From assembly GCA_947496465.1 (NCBI GenBank), contig CANMCX010000002.1:558001-622000 (forward strand): 64,000 nt of DNA. Direction: 5' to 3'. Shown here one piece after another: positions 16,885-26,269 of the stretch; the first letter of the stretch is position 1, and each line of letters begins with the position of its first letter. Position numbers and translations under genes: made by a program. Under the pieces are notes generated by a model. That model worked only from the letters and a program-made list of their open reading frames with translations. It ran no database searches and was not told where the DNA came from. This DNA is from Marinifilum_A sediminis (GTDB lineage: Bacteria; Bacteroidota; Bacteroidia; Bacteroidales; Marinifilaceae).

Positions 16885-17502
16885 ATGGCAAAACAACATT
16901 GGAGACCTGGAACCATGGTATATCCTATACCTGCAGTAATGGTAAGCTGCGGTTCAACACCCGAAGAATACAATATCATCACCATAGCCTGGACAGGAAC
17001 CATTTGCAGCGATCCTGCAATGTGTTACATTTCGGTTCGCAAGAATCGTCACTCCTACGATATCATTAAAAATTCAGGTGAATTCGTTATTAACCTTACC
17101 ACAAAAGATTTGGCTCACGCTACCGATTGGTGTGGTGTAAAATCGGGTAAAGATTTCGACAAGTTTGCTGAAATGAATCTTACACCAGGACCATCGAGAG
17201 AGATCTCGGCTCCTATTATCGAGGAATCGCCTTTGAGCATAGAATGTAAGGTGAAGAATATTGTAGAATTGGGCTCACACGACATGTTTATTGCCGAGGT
17301 GGTAAATGTACAAGCCGATGAAAAATTCATCAATCCTAAAACAGGTAAGTTTTTGCTGAGTAAATCGCGTCCTTTGGCTTACTCTCATGGTTACTATTTT
17401 GAATTGGGCAAATTGGTTGGTCAGTTTGGTCACTCAGTCATGAAAAAGAAAACCAGAGAAGTAAAAGGCAAAAAGGGGAAAGTGAAGAAAGAAAAAAAGT
17501 AG
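16885..17502 (+). CDS. Flavin reductase family protein (flavoredoxin-like)
   Basis: A 205-residue FMN-binding split-barrel protein. The N-terminal segment MVYPIPAVMVSCGS and the later TIAWTGTICSDPAMCYISVR match flavin reductase-like proteins, and HSYDIIKNSGEFVINL is the conserved middle. Relatives reduce or carry FMN in the cytoplasm. The last 15 residues are almost all Lys, Gly and Glu and look like an unstructured basic tail. It is followed by a bidirectional terminator. Confidence 0.85.
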   Translation: MAKQHWRPGTMVYPIPAVMVSCGSTPEEYNIITIAWTGTICSDPAMCYISVRKNRHSYDIIKNSGEFVINLTTKDLAHATDWCGVKSGKDFDKFAEMNLTPGPSREISAPIIEESPLSIECKVKNIVELGSHDMFIAEVVNVQADEKFINPKTGKFLLSKSRPLAYSHGYYFELGKLVGQFGHSVMKKKTREVKGKKGKVKKEKK

Positions 17503-17602
17503 AAAGGTAGAAGGTATTATAGTGTATTCATCGCATTTAATACTGCACGCCACCCAATCTATTCTCTGTAACTAATGAATAGAATGAAATTGTAAGACAC
17601 AA

Positions 17603-17629
17603 AAAAACCGGCTTTTGTAGCCGGTTTTT
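17603..17629. terminator. Bidirectional terminator
   Basis: AAAAACCGGCT (17603-17613) pairs with AGCCGGTTTTT (17619-17629). It can end both the flavin reductase gene and the DUF4293 gene, which converge here. Confidence 0.85.
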
Positions 17630-17651
17630 CTGTATAAATATTTTAAAACTC

Positions 17652-18110
17652 TTATCTGATTCTGTCCATAGAGCGAATCATAGCTTCGTCTTTACCGATA
17701 TTTCTTAAAGCTAAGTAAGTTAATACCAATGCAACCAAAGGGAATGCATTAATCAAACTGTAATCGGTAATTGCAGATAGTGTTTTTGCCTGACTGCTGA
17801 TACTGTAATAGATCAAGCCCATTGCTCCCAACATGCAAATCATATTGAAAATACACAAACGAATTTGCAGCATTCTTTTCTTAAATAAGAAAATGGTAAT
17901 CAAACTTAGCAATAGAATTATCGACAATAAAATAACAACCGGGTAAGCCATAAAAATAGCAGGTGCACCCTCGGTAAGTGCAGGAATGCCTCTATACAAA
18001 AACTCGTACGATTGTTCGGCTGTACTCAAATTTGCTAAAGGAAAAAAGAACATCATACCAATAAGTACAAAACTTCCTAATAGGTATAAAGATTGAATTC
18101 GTTGTATCAT
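17652..18110 (-). CDS. DUF4293 membrane protein
   Basis: A 152-residue protein with four predicted membrane helices, starting MIQRIQSLYLL as DUF4293 proteins of Bacteroidota do. The family is widespread in the phylum and its function is unknown. The gene lies just downstream (minus strand) of the repeat array and of a terminator-like hairpin at 18152-18180, so it is probably transcribed separately from the DUF5916 gene. Confidence 0.8.
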   Translation of the reverse strand: MIQRIQSLYLLGSFVLIGMMFFFPLANLSTAEQSYEFLYRGIPALTEGAPAIFMAYPVVILLSIILLLSLITIFLFKKRMLQIRLCIFNMICMLGAMGLIYYSISSQAKTLSAITDYSLINAFPLVALVLTYLALRNIGKDEAMIRSMDRIR

Positions 18111-18151
18111 GTTTATCTAATTTTTGTACAAATTTAAATTTAAAAACAAAA

Positions 18152-19080
18152 GCAGCAAACTTTCATTTGCTGCTTTTTTTACCATCATTACTTAATACTA
18201 ACTAATCACACTTTTAATTTGTCAATGTAGAGTCGTCAATACTTTACATCACATTTTTTGTAAGCTCCTTCAGTAAGTTAAGTCCGAAGAATTTAAGTGG
18301 GTCATTAACCACTGTCTTTTAACAACATACTGTTGCTTTATATCTCAATCTGACTGCAAACAAGCGGACAGAATACATTTTTGAATTGTTAGCAAATGCA
18401 GCAAACTTTCGTTTGCTGCCATTTACCATCTTTACTTACTACTAACTAATCACACTTTCAAATCGCATTTGTAAAGTCCCCTAAACCTTACAATGTTTCC
18501 TTTGATAGCTTCTACGGAGAGTTAAGTCCGTAAAATTTAAGTAGGTCATTAACCATTGCTTTTAACGACATAAAGTCGATATCTTATCTCAATCTAACTG
18601 CGCTAAGCAGATTGATTATTTTCAGAATTGTTTGTAAATGCAGCAAACTTTCGTTTGCTGCCATTTACCATCATTACTTAATACTAACTAATCACACTTT
18701 CAAATCACTATTGTAAAGTCCCCTAAACCTTACAACGCTTCCTTTGGTAGCATTTACGGTAAGTTAAGACCGTAAAATTTAAGTAGGTAATTAACCATTG
18801 CTTTTAACGACATAAAGTCGATATCTTATCTCAATCTGACTGCGTTAAGCAGATTGATTATTTTCAGAATTGTTTGTAAATGCAGCAAACTTCCGTTTGC
18901 TGCCATTTACCATCATTACTTAATACTAACTAATCACACTTTCAAATCACTATTGCAAAGTCCCCTAAACCTTACAACGCTTTCTTGGGTAGCTTTTACG
19001 GTAAGTTAAGACCGTAAAATTTAAGTAGGTAATTAACCATTACGTTTTAACGACATGTAGTCGATATAATATATCAGTTT
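18152..19080 (-). repeat. Tandem array of about 242-bp units next to the DUF5916 gene
   Basis: Units begin with gcagcaaac at 18152, 18398, 18640 and 18882, so the spacing is 246, 242 and 242. The last unit runs into the 3' end of the DUF5916 gene (stop at 19033), and each other unit carries a mutated copy of that gene end, including a frameshifted version of its last codons. Units 3 and 4 are almost identical and unit 1 is most diverged. Each contains hairpins: GCAGCAAAC with GTTTGCTGC (GAAA or GGAA loop on the minus strand), an ACGGT/ACCGT stem, a CGAC/GTCG stem and a CTGC/GCAG stem. Unit 1's first hairpin has T runs on both sides and can act as a terminator. Confidence 0.85.
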
Positions 19081-21474
19081 GACAGAAACACTATTTAGTT
19101 GTGTCGCATCAAAAGTATTTTTCAAGTTATTTACAAAACGATGAGCAACTTTATCATCATCACTAAAAATGGAATTTTTCCAAACTACAGCCAATTCACT
19201 ACCTGGTGCAAACCTCCATGAGTACACCATATCTATATTGAAACTGTTAAAGTTTATATCGTTGTTCTCATTGTAATCAGAATTTTGGACTCTTCCGTTT
19301 TTTTGTAGAGTATAAAAATTTTCATACTCCGCTTTAGCCCAATAATGTCTTGCTCTAAAGGTTAAAGAACTCTTGTTATTGAAAATATAATTGGCACTCA
19401 ATCTGTTCTCCACATATGAGGTATTTCTTTCCCCAATATATACTGTTGTCAGTCCGTCAGTTTCTTCATCATCGGCGTAACCCAACTCATTCATATTTCT
19501 ATCCCAGGACAATTCGTACTCCATCATAAATTTGTCGCTAAAGCGATATCGTGGTTCAATTTCGAAACGAAAAGTTTTTAAATTGTCTGTAGAAAAGCGT
19601 TTCCCATAATTGGCATCAATGTCAATTGCAAAAGCCTTACGATAATCCGAAGAAAGCCAAATGCCAGCAAAAGCTGAAGCTCCTTTTCTAAGCTTATAAC
19701 CATCAATACGAGGTTCGTTATAATCGTAATGATGCAAAGGTCTTACATTACCATAAATTCCAACTGCCGTATGATTTATAAACTTTACTCTTGCATTGTA
19801 ATAGATACTAAAACGTGAATATCTACTTGGCGAATATCTTGCCTCGTGATTGAAACTCAATCTAAAATGTCGCACAAGAGTGGATCCTTTAGGCTTATAG
19901 CCATCATAGGCAAGTCGTAAGATATTATTAATCTGGTTGTTTCTAAATAAAATACCCATATCGTTTGGGTTGTATTTATCCGAAATCATTCTGTGATAAT
20001 ACTCCCAGGTAAATGCCCCATTAATTTTACCATACTCCAACTGATGATAGTGACCTATCTGATCCGACTCTCCTTTTTCAAATCGTTGGGACAATATGGC
20101 TTTTCCTTCTAACTTATGAGTTCGCTCTGAATTTTTGAAAATAAATTCACTACCTGTAACATTTGCGATATAATCTGTTTCGGGCACGTACAAATTGGTA
20201 TTAAACAAACTCACGTAGGATTCATTTTTTAAGCTCTGATCCAGGACCAACATGTTGTAATTGGTAAATGGCTGAGTCTTAATTTTTCGTGACTTACCCG
20301 AAATAGTATCCTTTACCGTAGCATAAGTATTCTTAGTCATGGCATTTAATACTCCAATTCCCAAACCTTTTGTATTTCTTCCCGATACTTTAGTTGCGTT
20401 TATAATTTTCGATTCAATTGGATTCTCTGTTATTTCTTCATCATCCTTAAGCAAATCCTCTACATCGTACATGTTAGTCGGGCGCCCACCAATTCTTCTT
20501 GAATAAAACACTCCTCCTCTGTCGAACAACTCTGTCGCCTCGGTAAAAAACTGTCTTTTTTCATCAAACTTGGTTTCGTAAGGCGATAAATTTAAAATCT
20601 CATCATCCGATTGCACCTGTCCAAAATCAGGTATCAACATCATATCCAAAGTATAACTTTCGTTGATTCCATACTTTAAATCCATACCTCCACGATAATT
20701 GGTTTCCCAGGATGAATGATCAGATGACTTATCGAAATAGGTCGAAAAATACGGTGTAAAAGATAAACGTACAGGAGGATTTACATTCTCAATTCCCTTA
20801 AGTACACCAGATTGATTTACCCAACCATCTTCTTCTTTATCGATAAAATTCCAAGATGTTTTTTCCCTTACCCTTTGAATGTTACGAATCACATTCAATC
20901 CCCAAATTTGCACGTCATTTGTAGGAAATCGCAATGCAGAATATGGAATCTCCAATTCGGCACTCCAGCCGGCACCATTAATTTCCGTGCCACTTTTCCA
21001 GACAGCATCCCAACTTGAATCCTCATTACTGTTTACCACTTTCGCATCCCATTGCACTCCTGCAGGAGTTACAATAAATTCAAAGGCATCCAATCCATTA
21101 TTAAAGGGATCAATTAGTATAGATAAAAAATCAGAATTATTGATACGATCTCTTTTACTGAACTCCTTAAATATGCCTTTTGGGTCAGGATCGTGCATCA
21201 TAACACCAATTATTAAAGCATTGTCGGTATATATAAATTTCGCTTCTGTTTTGTAATTACTCGGACTTCCATTATTTGGTTCATGCTGTATAAAATCAGT
21301 AGCAATGGGTACATTATTCCATACAGCATCATCAAGCTTTCCATCGATAACCGGTTTATTGGTAACGCGAATAGCTTTTATCTCTTTCTTCACAGTATTT
21401 ACGCTTTGTACAGGCAAGGCAAATAATATTAATAACAAAACAATTATTAGGGGCAATCGATTCATGGTGATCAA
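19033..21474 (-). CDS. DUF5916 outer-membrane protein with CBM9-like domain
   Basis: An 813-residue protein with a signal peptide (about 1-25). Residues about 35-225 match the carbohydrate-binding family 9-like domain (PVIDGKLDDAVWNNVP, then GLDAFEFIVTPAGVQWDA). The rest is rich in alternating aromatic strands ending in YIDYMSLKRNG, as in an outer-membrane barrel; together these define DUF5916 proteins. A second ATG three codons in (21465) is equally good as a start. Ligand unknown. The gene's 3' end has been duplicated downstream in a tandem array, which is unusual. Confidence 0.85.
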   Translation of the reverse strand: MITMNRLPLIIVLLLILFALPVQSVNTVKKEIKAIRVTNKPVIDGKLDDAVWNNVPIATDFIQHEPNNGSPSNYKTEAKFIYTDNALIIGVMMHDPDPKGIFKEFSKRDRINNSDFLSILIDPFNNGLDAFEFIVTPAGVQWDAKVVNSNEDSSWDAVWKSGTEINGAGWSAELEIPYSALRFPTNDVQIWGLNVIRNIQRVREKTSWNFIDKEEDGWVNQSGVLKGIENVNPPVRLSFTPYFSTYFDKSSDHSSWETNYRGGMDLKYGINESYTLDMMLIPDFGQVQSDDEILNLSPYETKFDEKRQFFTEATELFDRGGVFYSRRIGGRPTNMYDVEDLLKDDEEITENPIESKIINATKVSGRNTKGLGIGVLNAMTKNTYATVKDTISGKSRKIKTQPFTNYNMLVLDQSLKNESYVSLFNTNLYVPETDYIANVTGSEFIFKNSERTHKLEGKAILSQRFEKGESDQIGHYHQLEYGKINGAFTWEYYHRMISDKYNPNDMGILFRNNQINNILRLAYDGYKPKGSTLVRHFRLSFNHEARYSPSRYSRFSIYYNARVKFINHTAVGIYGNVRPLHHYDYNEPRIDGYKLRKGASAFAGIWLSSDYRKAFAIDIDANYGKRFSTDNLKTFRFEIEPRYRFSDKFMMEYELSWDRNMNELGYADDEETDGLTTVYIGERNTSYVENRLSANYIFNNKSSLTFRARHYWAKAEYENFYTLQKNGRVQNSDYNENNDINFNSFNIDMVYSWRFAPGSELAVVWKNSIFSDDDKVAHRFVNNLKNTFDATQLNSVSVKLIYYIDYMSLKRNG

Positions 21475-21644
21475 ACTTAGTTTTAATGGTTGTTAGCAAA
21501 ATTAATTAGGTTGATATCATACCACTTATCACATCGTATGCCACAAACAATTACGCATTGACTTAATGCCACTTAGATAAATTTTGCTTTTTTTAAAACT
21601 GAACGGAATTGATACTATCCTGTACGTATATGAACAACAAGGCA

Positions 21645-21673
21645 CAAAAAAAACCGCTTGAATAATCAAGCGG
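21645..21673 (-). terminator. Intrinsic terminator of the prohibitin gene
   Basis: CCGCTTGA (21654-21661) pairs with TCAAGCGG (21666-21673) around an ATAA loop, with an A run on the plus strand that reads as eight T on the minus strand. Confidence 0.85.
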
Positions 21674-21697
21674 CTCTCGGTATTTTGATTTTATTTC

Positions 21698-22507
21698 TTA
21701 GTTATTACCTAAAATTAAAGGCATTCCTTCTTTTCCACTTCCGATTACAATAACCTTAGAATTTGGAGATTTTGACAATTCAATTGTTGCTTCAATACCT
21801 CTCATTTTCAAAAGTGCGTTTGTTAAACTGCTATTGATAATCTTATTGGCTCTAGCCTCACCTTCTGCTGCAATTCTTTTACGCTCAGCTTCACTTTTCT
21901 CCTTCTCTAATTTAAACTGATAAGCCAATGCCTCCTGCTCTTGCTGCAATTTGGTTTCAATTGCTCCTTTAATCTTTTCTGGAAGATTAATAGAACGAAT
22001 CAACAACGCTTTCATTTGAATATTATTCTTTTTCAATACTTTTGAAGTTTCTGTTATTATAGATTCTTCTACCTCTTTTCTTTTAGTAGAATAAATTTCT
22101 TCAGCAGTATATCTACCTGCAACCTGACGAACTGATGAACGAACTTCCGGAACAACTAATTGACTAATGTAATCTTTCCCAAAAATTTCATGTAGATAAC
22201 CAATCTTATCATAAATTGGATTAAAACGAACTGATACGTCTATATTTACCGACAAACCACTCTTATCCAAAACATCCATAGTCTCTTCGCTCTTTTGCTC
22301 ACGAACATCATATACATGCATTACGTTTATAGGGTTAATAACATGAAAGCCTGGCGTATAAATTTTCTCCTTTTCTAATCCTGATATTCTTTTAAATAAA
22401 ACACCTCTTTCTCCTGGTTGAATTGTTAAAAACATACTTGATCCTGAAAGGATAAGTATTACTGCAAATATGGCAAGGACAATTAAAAAATAGGGTTGTT
22501 TCTTCAT
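21698..22507 (-). CDS. Prohibitin/SPFH family membrane protein
   Basis: A 269-residue protein with one N-terminal membrane helix (about residues 7-27) followed by the SPFH domain (QPGERGVLFKRISG, then VNIDVSVRFNP and IINSLT further on) and a charged coiled coil (KLEKEKSEAERKRIAAEGEA, about 200-220). Prohibitin-like proteins assemble into rings on the membrane and often restrain membrane proteases. It stands alone with its own terminator. Confidence 0.88.
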   Translation of the reverse strand: MKKQPYFLIVLAIFAVILILSGSSMFLTIQPGERGVLFKRISGLEKEKIYTPGFHVINPINVMHVYDVREQKSEETMDVLDKSGLSVNIDVSVRFNPIYDKIGYLHEIFGKDYISQLVVPEVRSSVRQVAGRYTAEEIYSTKRKEVEESIITETSKVLKKNNIQMKALLIRSINLPEKIKGAIETKLQQEQEALAYQFKLEKEKSEAERKRIAAEGEARANKIINSSLTNALLKMRGIEATIELSKSPNSKVIVIGSGKEGMPLILGNN

Positions 22508-22697
22508 GATTTAATATTTATAATTTTTATATATGATTCAATTTTCAGTTAAATATAGTACAATATTATTAGAAAGAGTTGCAATTATAGCATGTATACT
22601 TAAATCCTTGAAAGATTTCAAAAGAATACATATTGTTAGTTTGTAGATTGCAAGAATTTTTATAGATTCGGCTCTTTATTTTTCAAAATTTTTGAAT

Positions 22698-23570
22698 ATG
22701 GAAAAAATAAAATCATCAGAACTAATTATTAATCCCGACGGAAGTGTTTTTCACTTGCACTTACGACCAGAACATCTTGCTGATACAGTAATATTGGTTG
22801 GAGATCCGGGAAGAGTTGAGCTAGTTGCCAGCTTTTTTGACACCATTGAATGTACAATTTCCAATAGAGAATTTGTAACCACCACTGGTACTTATAAAGG
22901 CAAACGTTTCTCTGCTTTATCAACAGGAATTGGAACCGACAATATTGATATTGTTGTAAATGAATTGGATGCTTTGGTAAATATTGATTTAGAGACCAGA
23001 ACTCCTAAAAAAGAACATAAAAGTTTAAATCTTGTAAGGATCGGTACCTCAGGTGCATTGCAAGGGTTTATTCCTATTGATTCTTTCCTTTTATCTAATA
23101 AATCAATTGGATTTGACGGAATGTTAAACTTCTATGCTGAGCGTGATAATGTTTCAGACTTAAACTTTGAAAAGGCATTTAAGGATTTTGTAAAATGGGA
23201 TTCTAAATTGGCTTCTCCATATGTAGTTCCGGCTTCAAAAAATCTAATCGATGCACTTGATGGCAAAGATATGATTCAGGGAGTTACCATTTCAGCAAAT
23301 GGATTCTATGGTCCACAAGGTAGAGTTTTAAGATTGCAAACTCTTGATCCGGATTTGAATGATAAGATTGAGAAATTCGATTTCCAAGGTGAAAAAATCA
23401 CCAATTACGAGATGGAAAGTTCTGCAATTTTTGGGCTATCGGCAATGCTAGGACACAATGCTGCAGCTGTATGCGCCATTATTGCCAATCGTATTAATAA
23501 AGATGCCAGTAAAGATTATAAACCAACAGTAAAAAACCTTATTCAAACTGTCTTAGATAGGTTGAGCTAA
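22698..23570 (+). CDS. Nucleoside phosphorylase (uridine phosphorylase-like)
   Basis: A 290-residue cytoplasmic enzyme of the PNP/UDP phosphorylase superfamily, which splits nucleosides with phosphate for salvage. The phosphate-binding GDPGRVE motif is at about residues 36-42, with ALSTGIGTDN near 74-83 and the purine/pyrimidine site NYEMESSAIFGLSAMLG near 237-253. Uridine as substrate is the likely choice but cannot be fixed from sequence. The ATG at 22698 is preferred over a TTG two codons upstream. A strong terminator follows. Confidence 0.88.
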   Translation: MEKIKSSELIINPDGSVFHLHLRPEHLADTVILVGDPGRVELVASFFDTIECTISNREFVTTTGTYKGKRFSALSTGIGTDNIDIVVNELDALVNIDLETRTPKKEHKSLNLVRIGTSGALQGFIPIDSFLLSNKSIGFDGMLNFYAERDNVSDLNFEKAFKDFVKWDSKLASPYVVPASKNLIDALDGKDMIQGVTISANGFYGPQGRVLRLQTLDPDLNDKIEKFDFQGEKITNYEMESSAIFGLSAMLGHNAAAVCAIIANRINKDASKDYKPTVKNLIQTVLDRLS

Positions 23571-23599
23571 GCTGCTTTTGGTCTAATATTCAAAGAAAT

Positions 23600-23632
23600 A
23601 ACCCGCAAGATTGCTTTTCCTTGCGGGTTTTA
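23600..23632 (+). terminator. Intrinsic terminator of the phosphorylase gene
   Basis: A perfect 10-bp stem (23600-23609 with 23620-23629), 10-base loop, then T residues. TATATTTAG just downstream (23634-23642) resembles a -7 element for the next gene. Confidence 0.85.
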
Positions 23633-23662
23633 CTATATTTAGTCAGGCCAAAACGTAAAGTT

Positions 23663-24505
23663 ATGAATGAGACTAAACTCACCGCTTTGTTATCCTTACT
23701 AGATGATCCTACTCCGGAAATCTACCAAAGGGTAGAAAAAGAATTATCAGACTTACCCGTTAGCATTATTCCTCAATTGGAAGATTTCTGGCTCGATGCC
23801 AAAAGTCCTTTACTACAGGAAAAACTTGAACAAGTCATCAACAAAATTCAATTCAATCATGTTAGAAGAGAATTGACAACTTGGGGCAAGACAGATGCAC
23901 AAAACCTAATTGATGGAGCTATTCTTGTCAATAAAAGTTACAATCCGAATTTAATTACAGAACCAATTCGCAAGGTAATCGATAAGATTAAGAAAGATGT
24001 ACAGCTCGAAATAAATGATCAGTTAACTGCATTAGAGAAGATAAAAATCTTGAATCATTTTTTCTTTAACATCTATAATTACCAGGCTATTTCTCCCAAT
24101 CAACCCGTTAACTGGGATGGCGATATAGGAACAGTTCTATCTCAGAAACAAGGTAATTATGTGATTATTTCTATCATTTATGCCGCAATTGCTCAGGAAC
24201 TGGACATTCCAGTTTATGGAATCAACCTGCCCGATAGTGTGTTACTATGCCATGTGGATAAAGAAAAAAATAAAAACGAAATTTTATTTTATATCAATCC
24301 TATTGATAGAGGTAAAGTATTCGGCAAAGCAGAATTGGAATATGTAATTAATTCTAAAAAGATTGAAAACAGAGCCAAATATTATCGAGCTGCTACAAAT
24401 TCCAGCATGATAAAAAGGTTAGTTAAACACAATATTAATGTCTATAAAAAATTAAAACTAAACACTTACATTCCCAATTTTAAAGATCTCTACAAATCCA
24501 TATAA
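23663..24505 (+). CDS. SirB1-like transglutaminase-fold protein, likely inactive
   Basis: A 280-residue protein matching the SirB1 (Transglut_core2) family: helical N-terminus, then GTVLSQKQGNYVIISIIYAAIAQELDIPVYGINLP and LCHVD. In active relatives the residue after GN or GT in this block is the catalytic Cys; here it is Tyr (QGNY), so it probably does not act as a protease or transglutaminase. Family members with TPR tails are common in Gram-negative bacteria, with unclear roles. I chose the ATG at 23663; an earlier in-frame start would lie in the preceding terminator. Confidence 0.75.
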   Translation: MNETKLTALLSLLDDPTPEIYQRVEKELSDLPVSIIPQLEDFWLDAKSPLLQEKLEQVINKIQFNHVRRELTTWGKTDAQNLIDGAILVNKSYNPNLITEPIRKVIDKIKKDVQLEINDQLTALEKIKILNHFFFNIYNYQAISPNQPVNWDGDIGTVLSQKQGNYVIISIIYAAIAQELDIPVYGINLPDSVLLCHVDKEKNKNEILFYINPIDRGKVFGKAELEYVINSKKIENRAKYYRAATNSSMIKRLVKHNINVYKKLKLNTYIPNFKDLYKSI

Positions 24506-24510
24506 ACAAA

Positions 24511-24541
24511 AAAAACCGTTTCAAATTGAAACGGTTTTTTT
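24511..24541. terminator. Bidirectional terminator
   Basis: A-rich and T-rich flanks around aaaaaccgtttca and its complement (24511-24523 with 24527-24539). It serves the convergent SirB1-like gene and rny. Confidence 0.85.
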
Positions 24542-24559
24542 AACTCATATACTTTGGTT

Positions 24560-26092
24560 TTATTTTGCGTAGTTAATGGCTCTGGTTTCACGAATTACAG
24601 TAATCTTAACCTGTCCTGGGTAGGTCATTTCATCCTGAATTTTCTGAGCAATATCTAATGATAGAGTTTCAGCTTCTTTATCAGAAACCTTATCGCTACC
24701 AACAATAACTCTTAACTCTCTACCCGCCTGAATAGCGTATGTTTTTAATACCCCTGGGTGAGATAATGCAAGGTTCTCAAGATCTTTCAAACGCTTGATA
24801 TACGACTCTACAATTTCACGACGAGCACCTGGACGAGCACCTGAAATAGCATCACATGCCTGAATAATAGGTGAAATCATTGAAGTCATCTCAATTTCAT
24901 CGTGGTGAGCACCAATTGCATTGCAAATGTCTGGCTTCTCTTTATATTTCTCAGCCAATTTCATACCTAAAATTGCGTGTGGCAATTCTGGCTCATCATC
25001 TGGCACTTTACCTATATCATGCAGTAAACCTGCGCGTTTTGCACGTTTTGCATTCAATCCTAACTCTGTTGCCATAATAGCACAAAGATTAGCTGTTTCT
25101 CTAGAGTGTTGCAGTAAGTTTTGTCCATAAGATGAACGATACTTCATCTTACCAACCATACGAATCAATTCAGGATGCAAACCATGAATACCTAAATCGA
25201 TAGCAGTACGCTTACCGGTCTCAATAATTTCTTCCTCAATCTGCTTACGTACCTTATTCACTACCTCTTCAATTCTTGCAGGATGAATACGACCATCAGT
25301 TACCAATTGGTGAAGTGCCAATCGAGCAATTTCTCTTCGAACCGGATCAAATCCAGAAAGAACAATTGCTTCAGGAGTATCATCAACAATAATCTCAATT
25401 CCTGTAGCTGCTTCCAATGCACGAATATTACGACCTTCACGTCCAATAATTCGTCCTTTAATTTCGTCAGATTCGATATGGAAAATGGTAACCGAATTTT
25501 CAATTGCTGTTTCTGTTGCAACTCTTTGAATAGTTTTAACAACAACCTTTTTAGCTTCCATATTTGCAGACATTTTAGCCTCTTCCATGATTTCATTCAC
25601 GTAAGACATAGCCTCAGTCTTTGCAACTTCTTTTAAAGAATCAATCAACTGATTCTTCGCTTCCTCAGCCGACATTCCCGAAATCTCCTGTAGCTGTTCA
25701 ACTTGTTGTCTTTTTGCTTTTTCAAGCTCTTCAGATTTTTTGTCAACCAAATCAATCTGATGATTCAAATTATCTCGAATTGCATCAACTTCTTTTTTCT
25801 TGCGCTGAAAATCATCCATTCTTTGGTTAAGAGTATTCTCTTTTTGCTTGAATTTATTTTCAGCTGCCAACAACTTATTATTCTTGGAGTTGATTTGCTT
25901 TTCGTGCTCAGTTTTCAACTGTAAAAACTTCTCCTTAGCTTGAAGAATCTTATCTTTTTTGATCACTTCTGCTTCCGTCTGAGCTTCCTTTACAATCATC
26001 TCATTCTTTGTTTTTAATGCTTTCTGCAAAACAAAATAAGAAATGATACCTCCGCCGACAAACGCAATGGATCCTATTATTATCTCTATCAT
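24560..26092 (-). CDS. rny: Ribonuclease Y
   Basis: RNase Y, the membrane-anchored endoribonuclease that starts mRNA decay in many bacteria. The 510 residues show an N-terminal membrane helix (about 2-22), a long coiled coil (25-170), a KH domain (about 200-260, with GRIIGREGRNIRALE) and an HD domain whose metal site includes LLHDIGK near residue 360. The length is normal. It lies downstream of zapA on the same strand, with a likely 6S RNA between them. Confidence 0.97.
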   Translation of the reverse strand: MIEIIIGSIAFVGGGIISYFVLQKALKTKNEMIVKEAQTEAEVIKKDKILQAKEKFLQLKTEHEKQINSKNNKLLAAENKFKQKENTLNQRMDDFQRKKKEVDAIRDNLNHQIDLVDKKSEELEKAKRQQVEQLQEISGMSAEEAKNQLIDSLKEVAKTEAMSYVNEIMEEAKMSANMEAKKVVVKTIQRVATETAIENSVTIFHIESDEIKGRIIGREGRNIRALEAATGIEIIVDDTPEAIVLSGFDPVRREIARLALHQLVTDGRIHPARIEEVVNKVRKQIEEEIIETGKRTAIDLGIHGLHPELIRMVGKMKYRSSYGQNLLQHSRETANLCAIMATELGLNAKRAKRAGLLHDIGKVPDDEPELPHAILGMKLAEKYKEKPDICNAIGAHHDEIEMTSMISPIIQACDAISGARPGARREIVESYIKRLKDLENLALSHPGVLKTYAIQAGRELRVIVGSDKVSDKEAETLSLDIAQKIQDEMTYPGQVKITVIRETRAINYAK

Positions 26093-26128
26093 ATTACGAA
26101 TATTAGGTCAATACTAAATTATATATAA

Positions 26129-26247
26129 AATAACCCGCACCATCACTCAACCTCATTACCAACACAATACATCAATCATCAGAAAATAATTTTCCTTTGA
26201 TTTAATTGCATCAACAATTACAAGATCAAGAAATAATGCGGGTTATT
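26129..26247 (-). ncRNA. ssrS: Probable 6S-type RNA between zapA and rny
   Basis: The 177-base gap between zapA and rny is unusually conserved in layout for this family: AATAACCCGCA and TGCGGGTTATT (26129-26139 and 26237-26247) form a perfect 11-bp closing stem around about 97 bases, which hold mostly internal pairing and no open frame. 6S RNA, which binds RNA polymerase, is often found beside zapA. The location and the closing stem support it; I could not test the central bubble. Exact ends are uncertain. Confidence 0.55.
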
Positions 26248-26269
26248 ACTTTACTTATTTAAAGAACGT

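Noticed and set aside
18152..19080. A CRISPR array
   Set aside because: The units are about 242 bp long with no unique spacers, and no cas gene is nearby.
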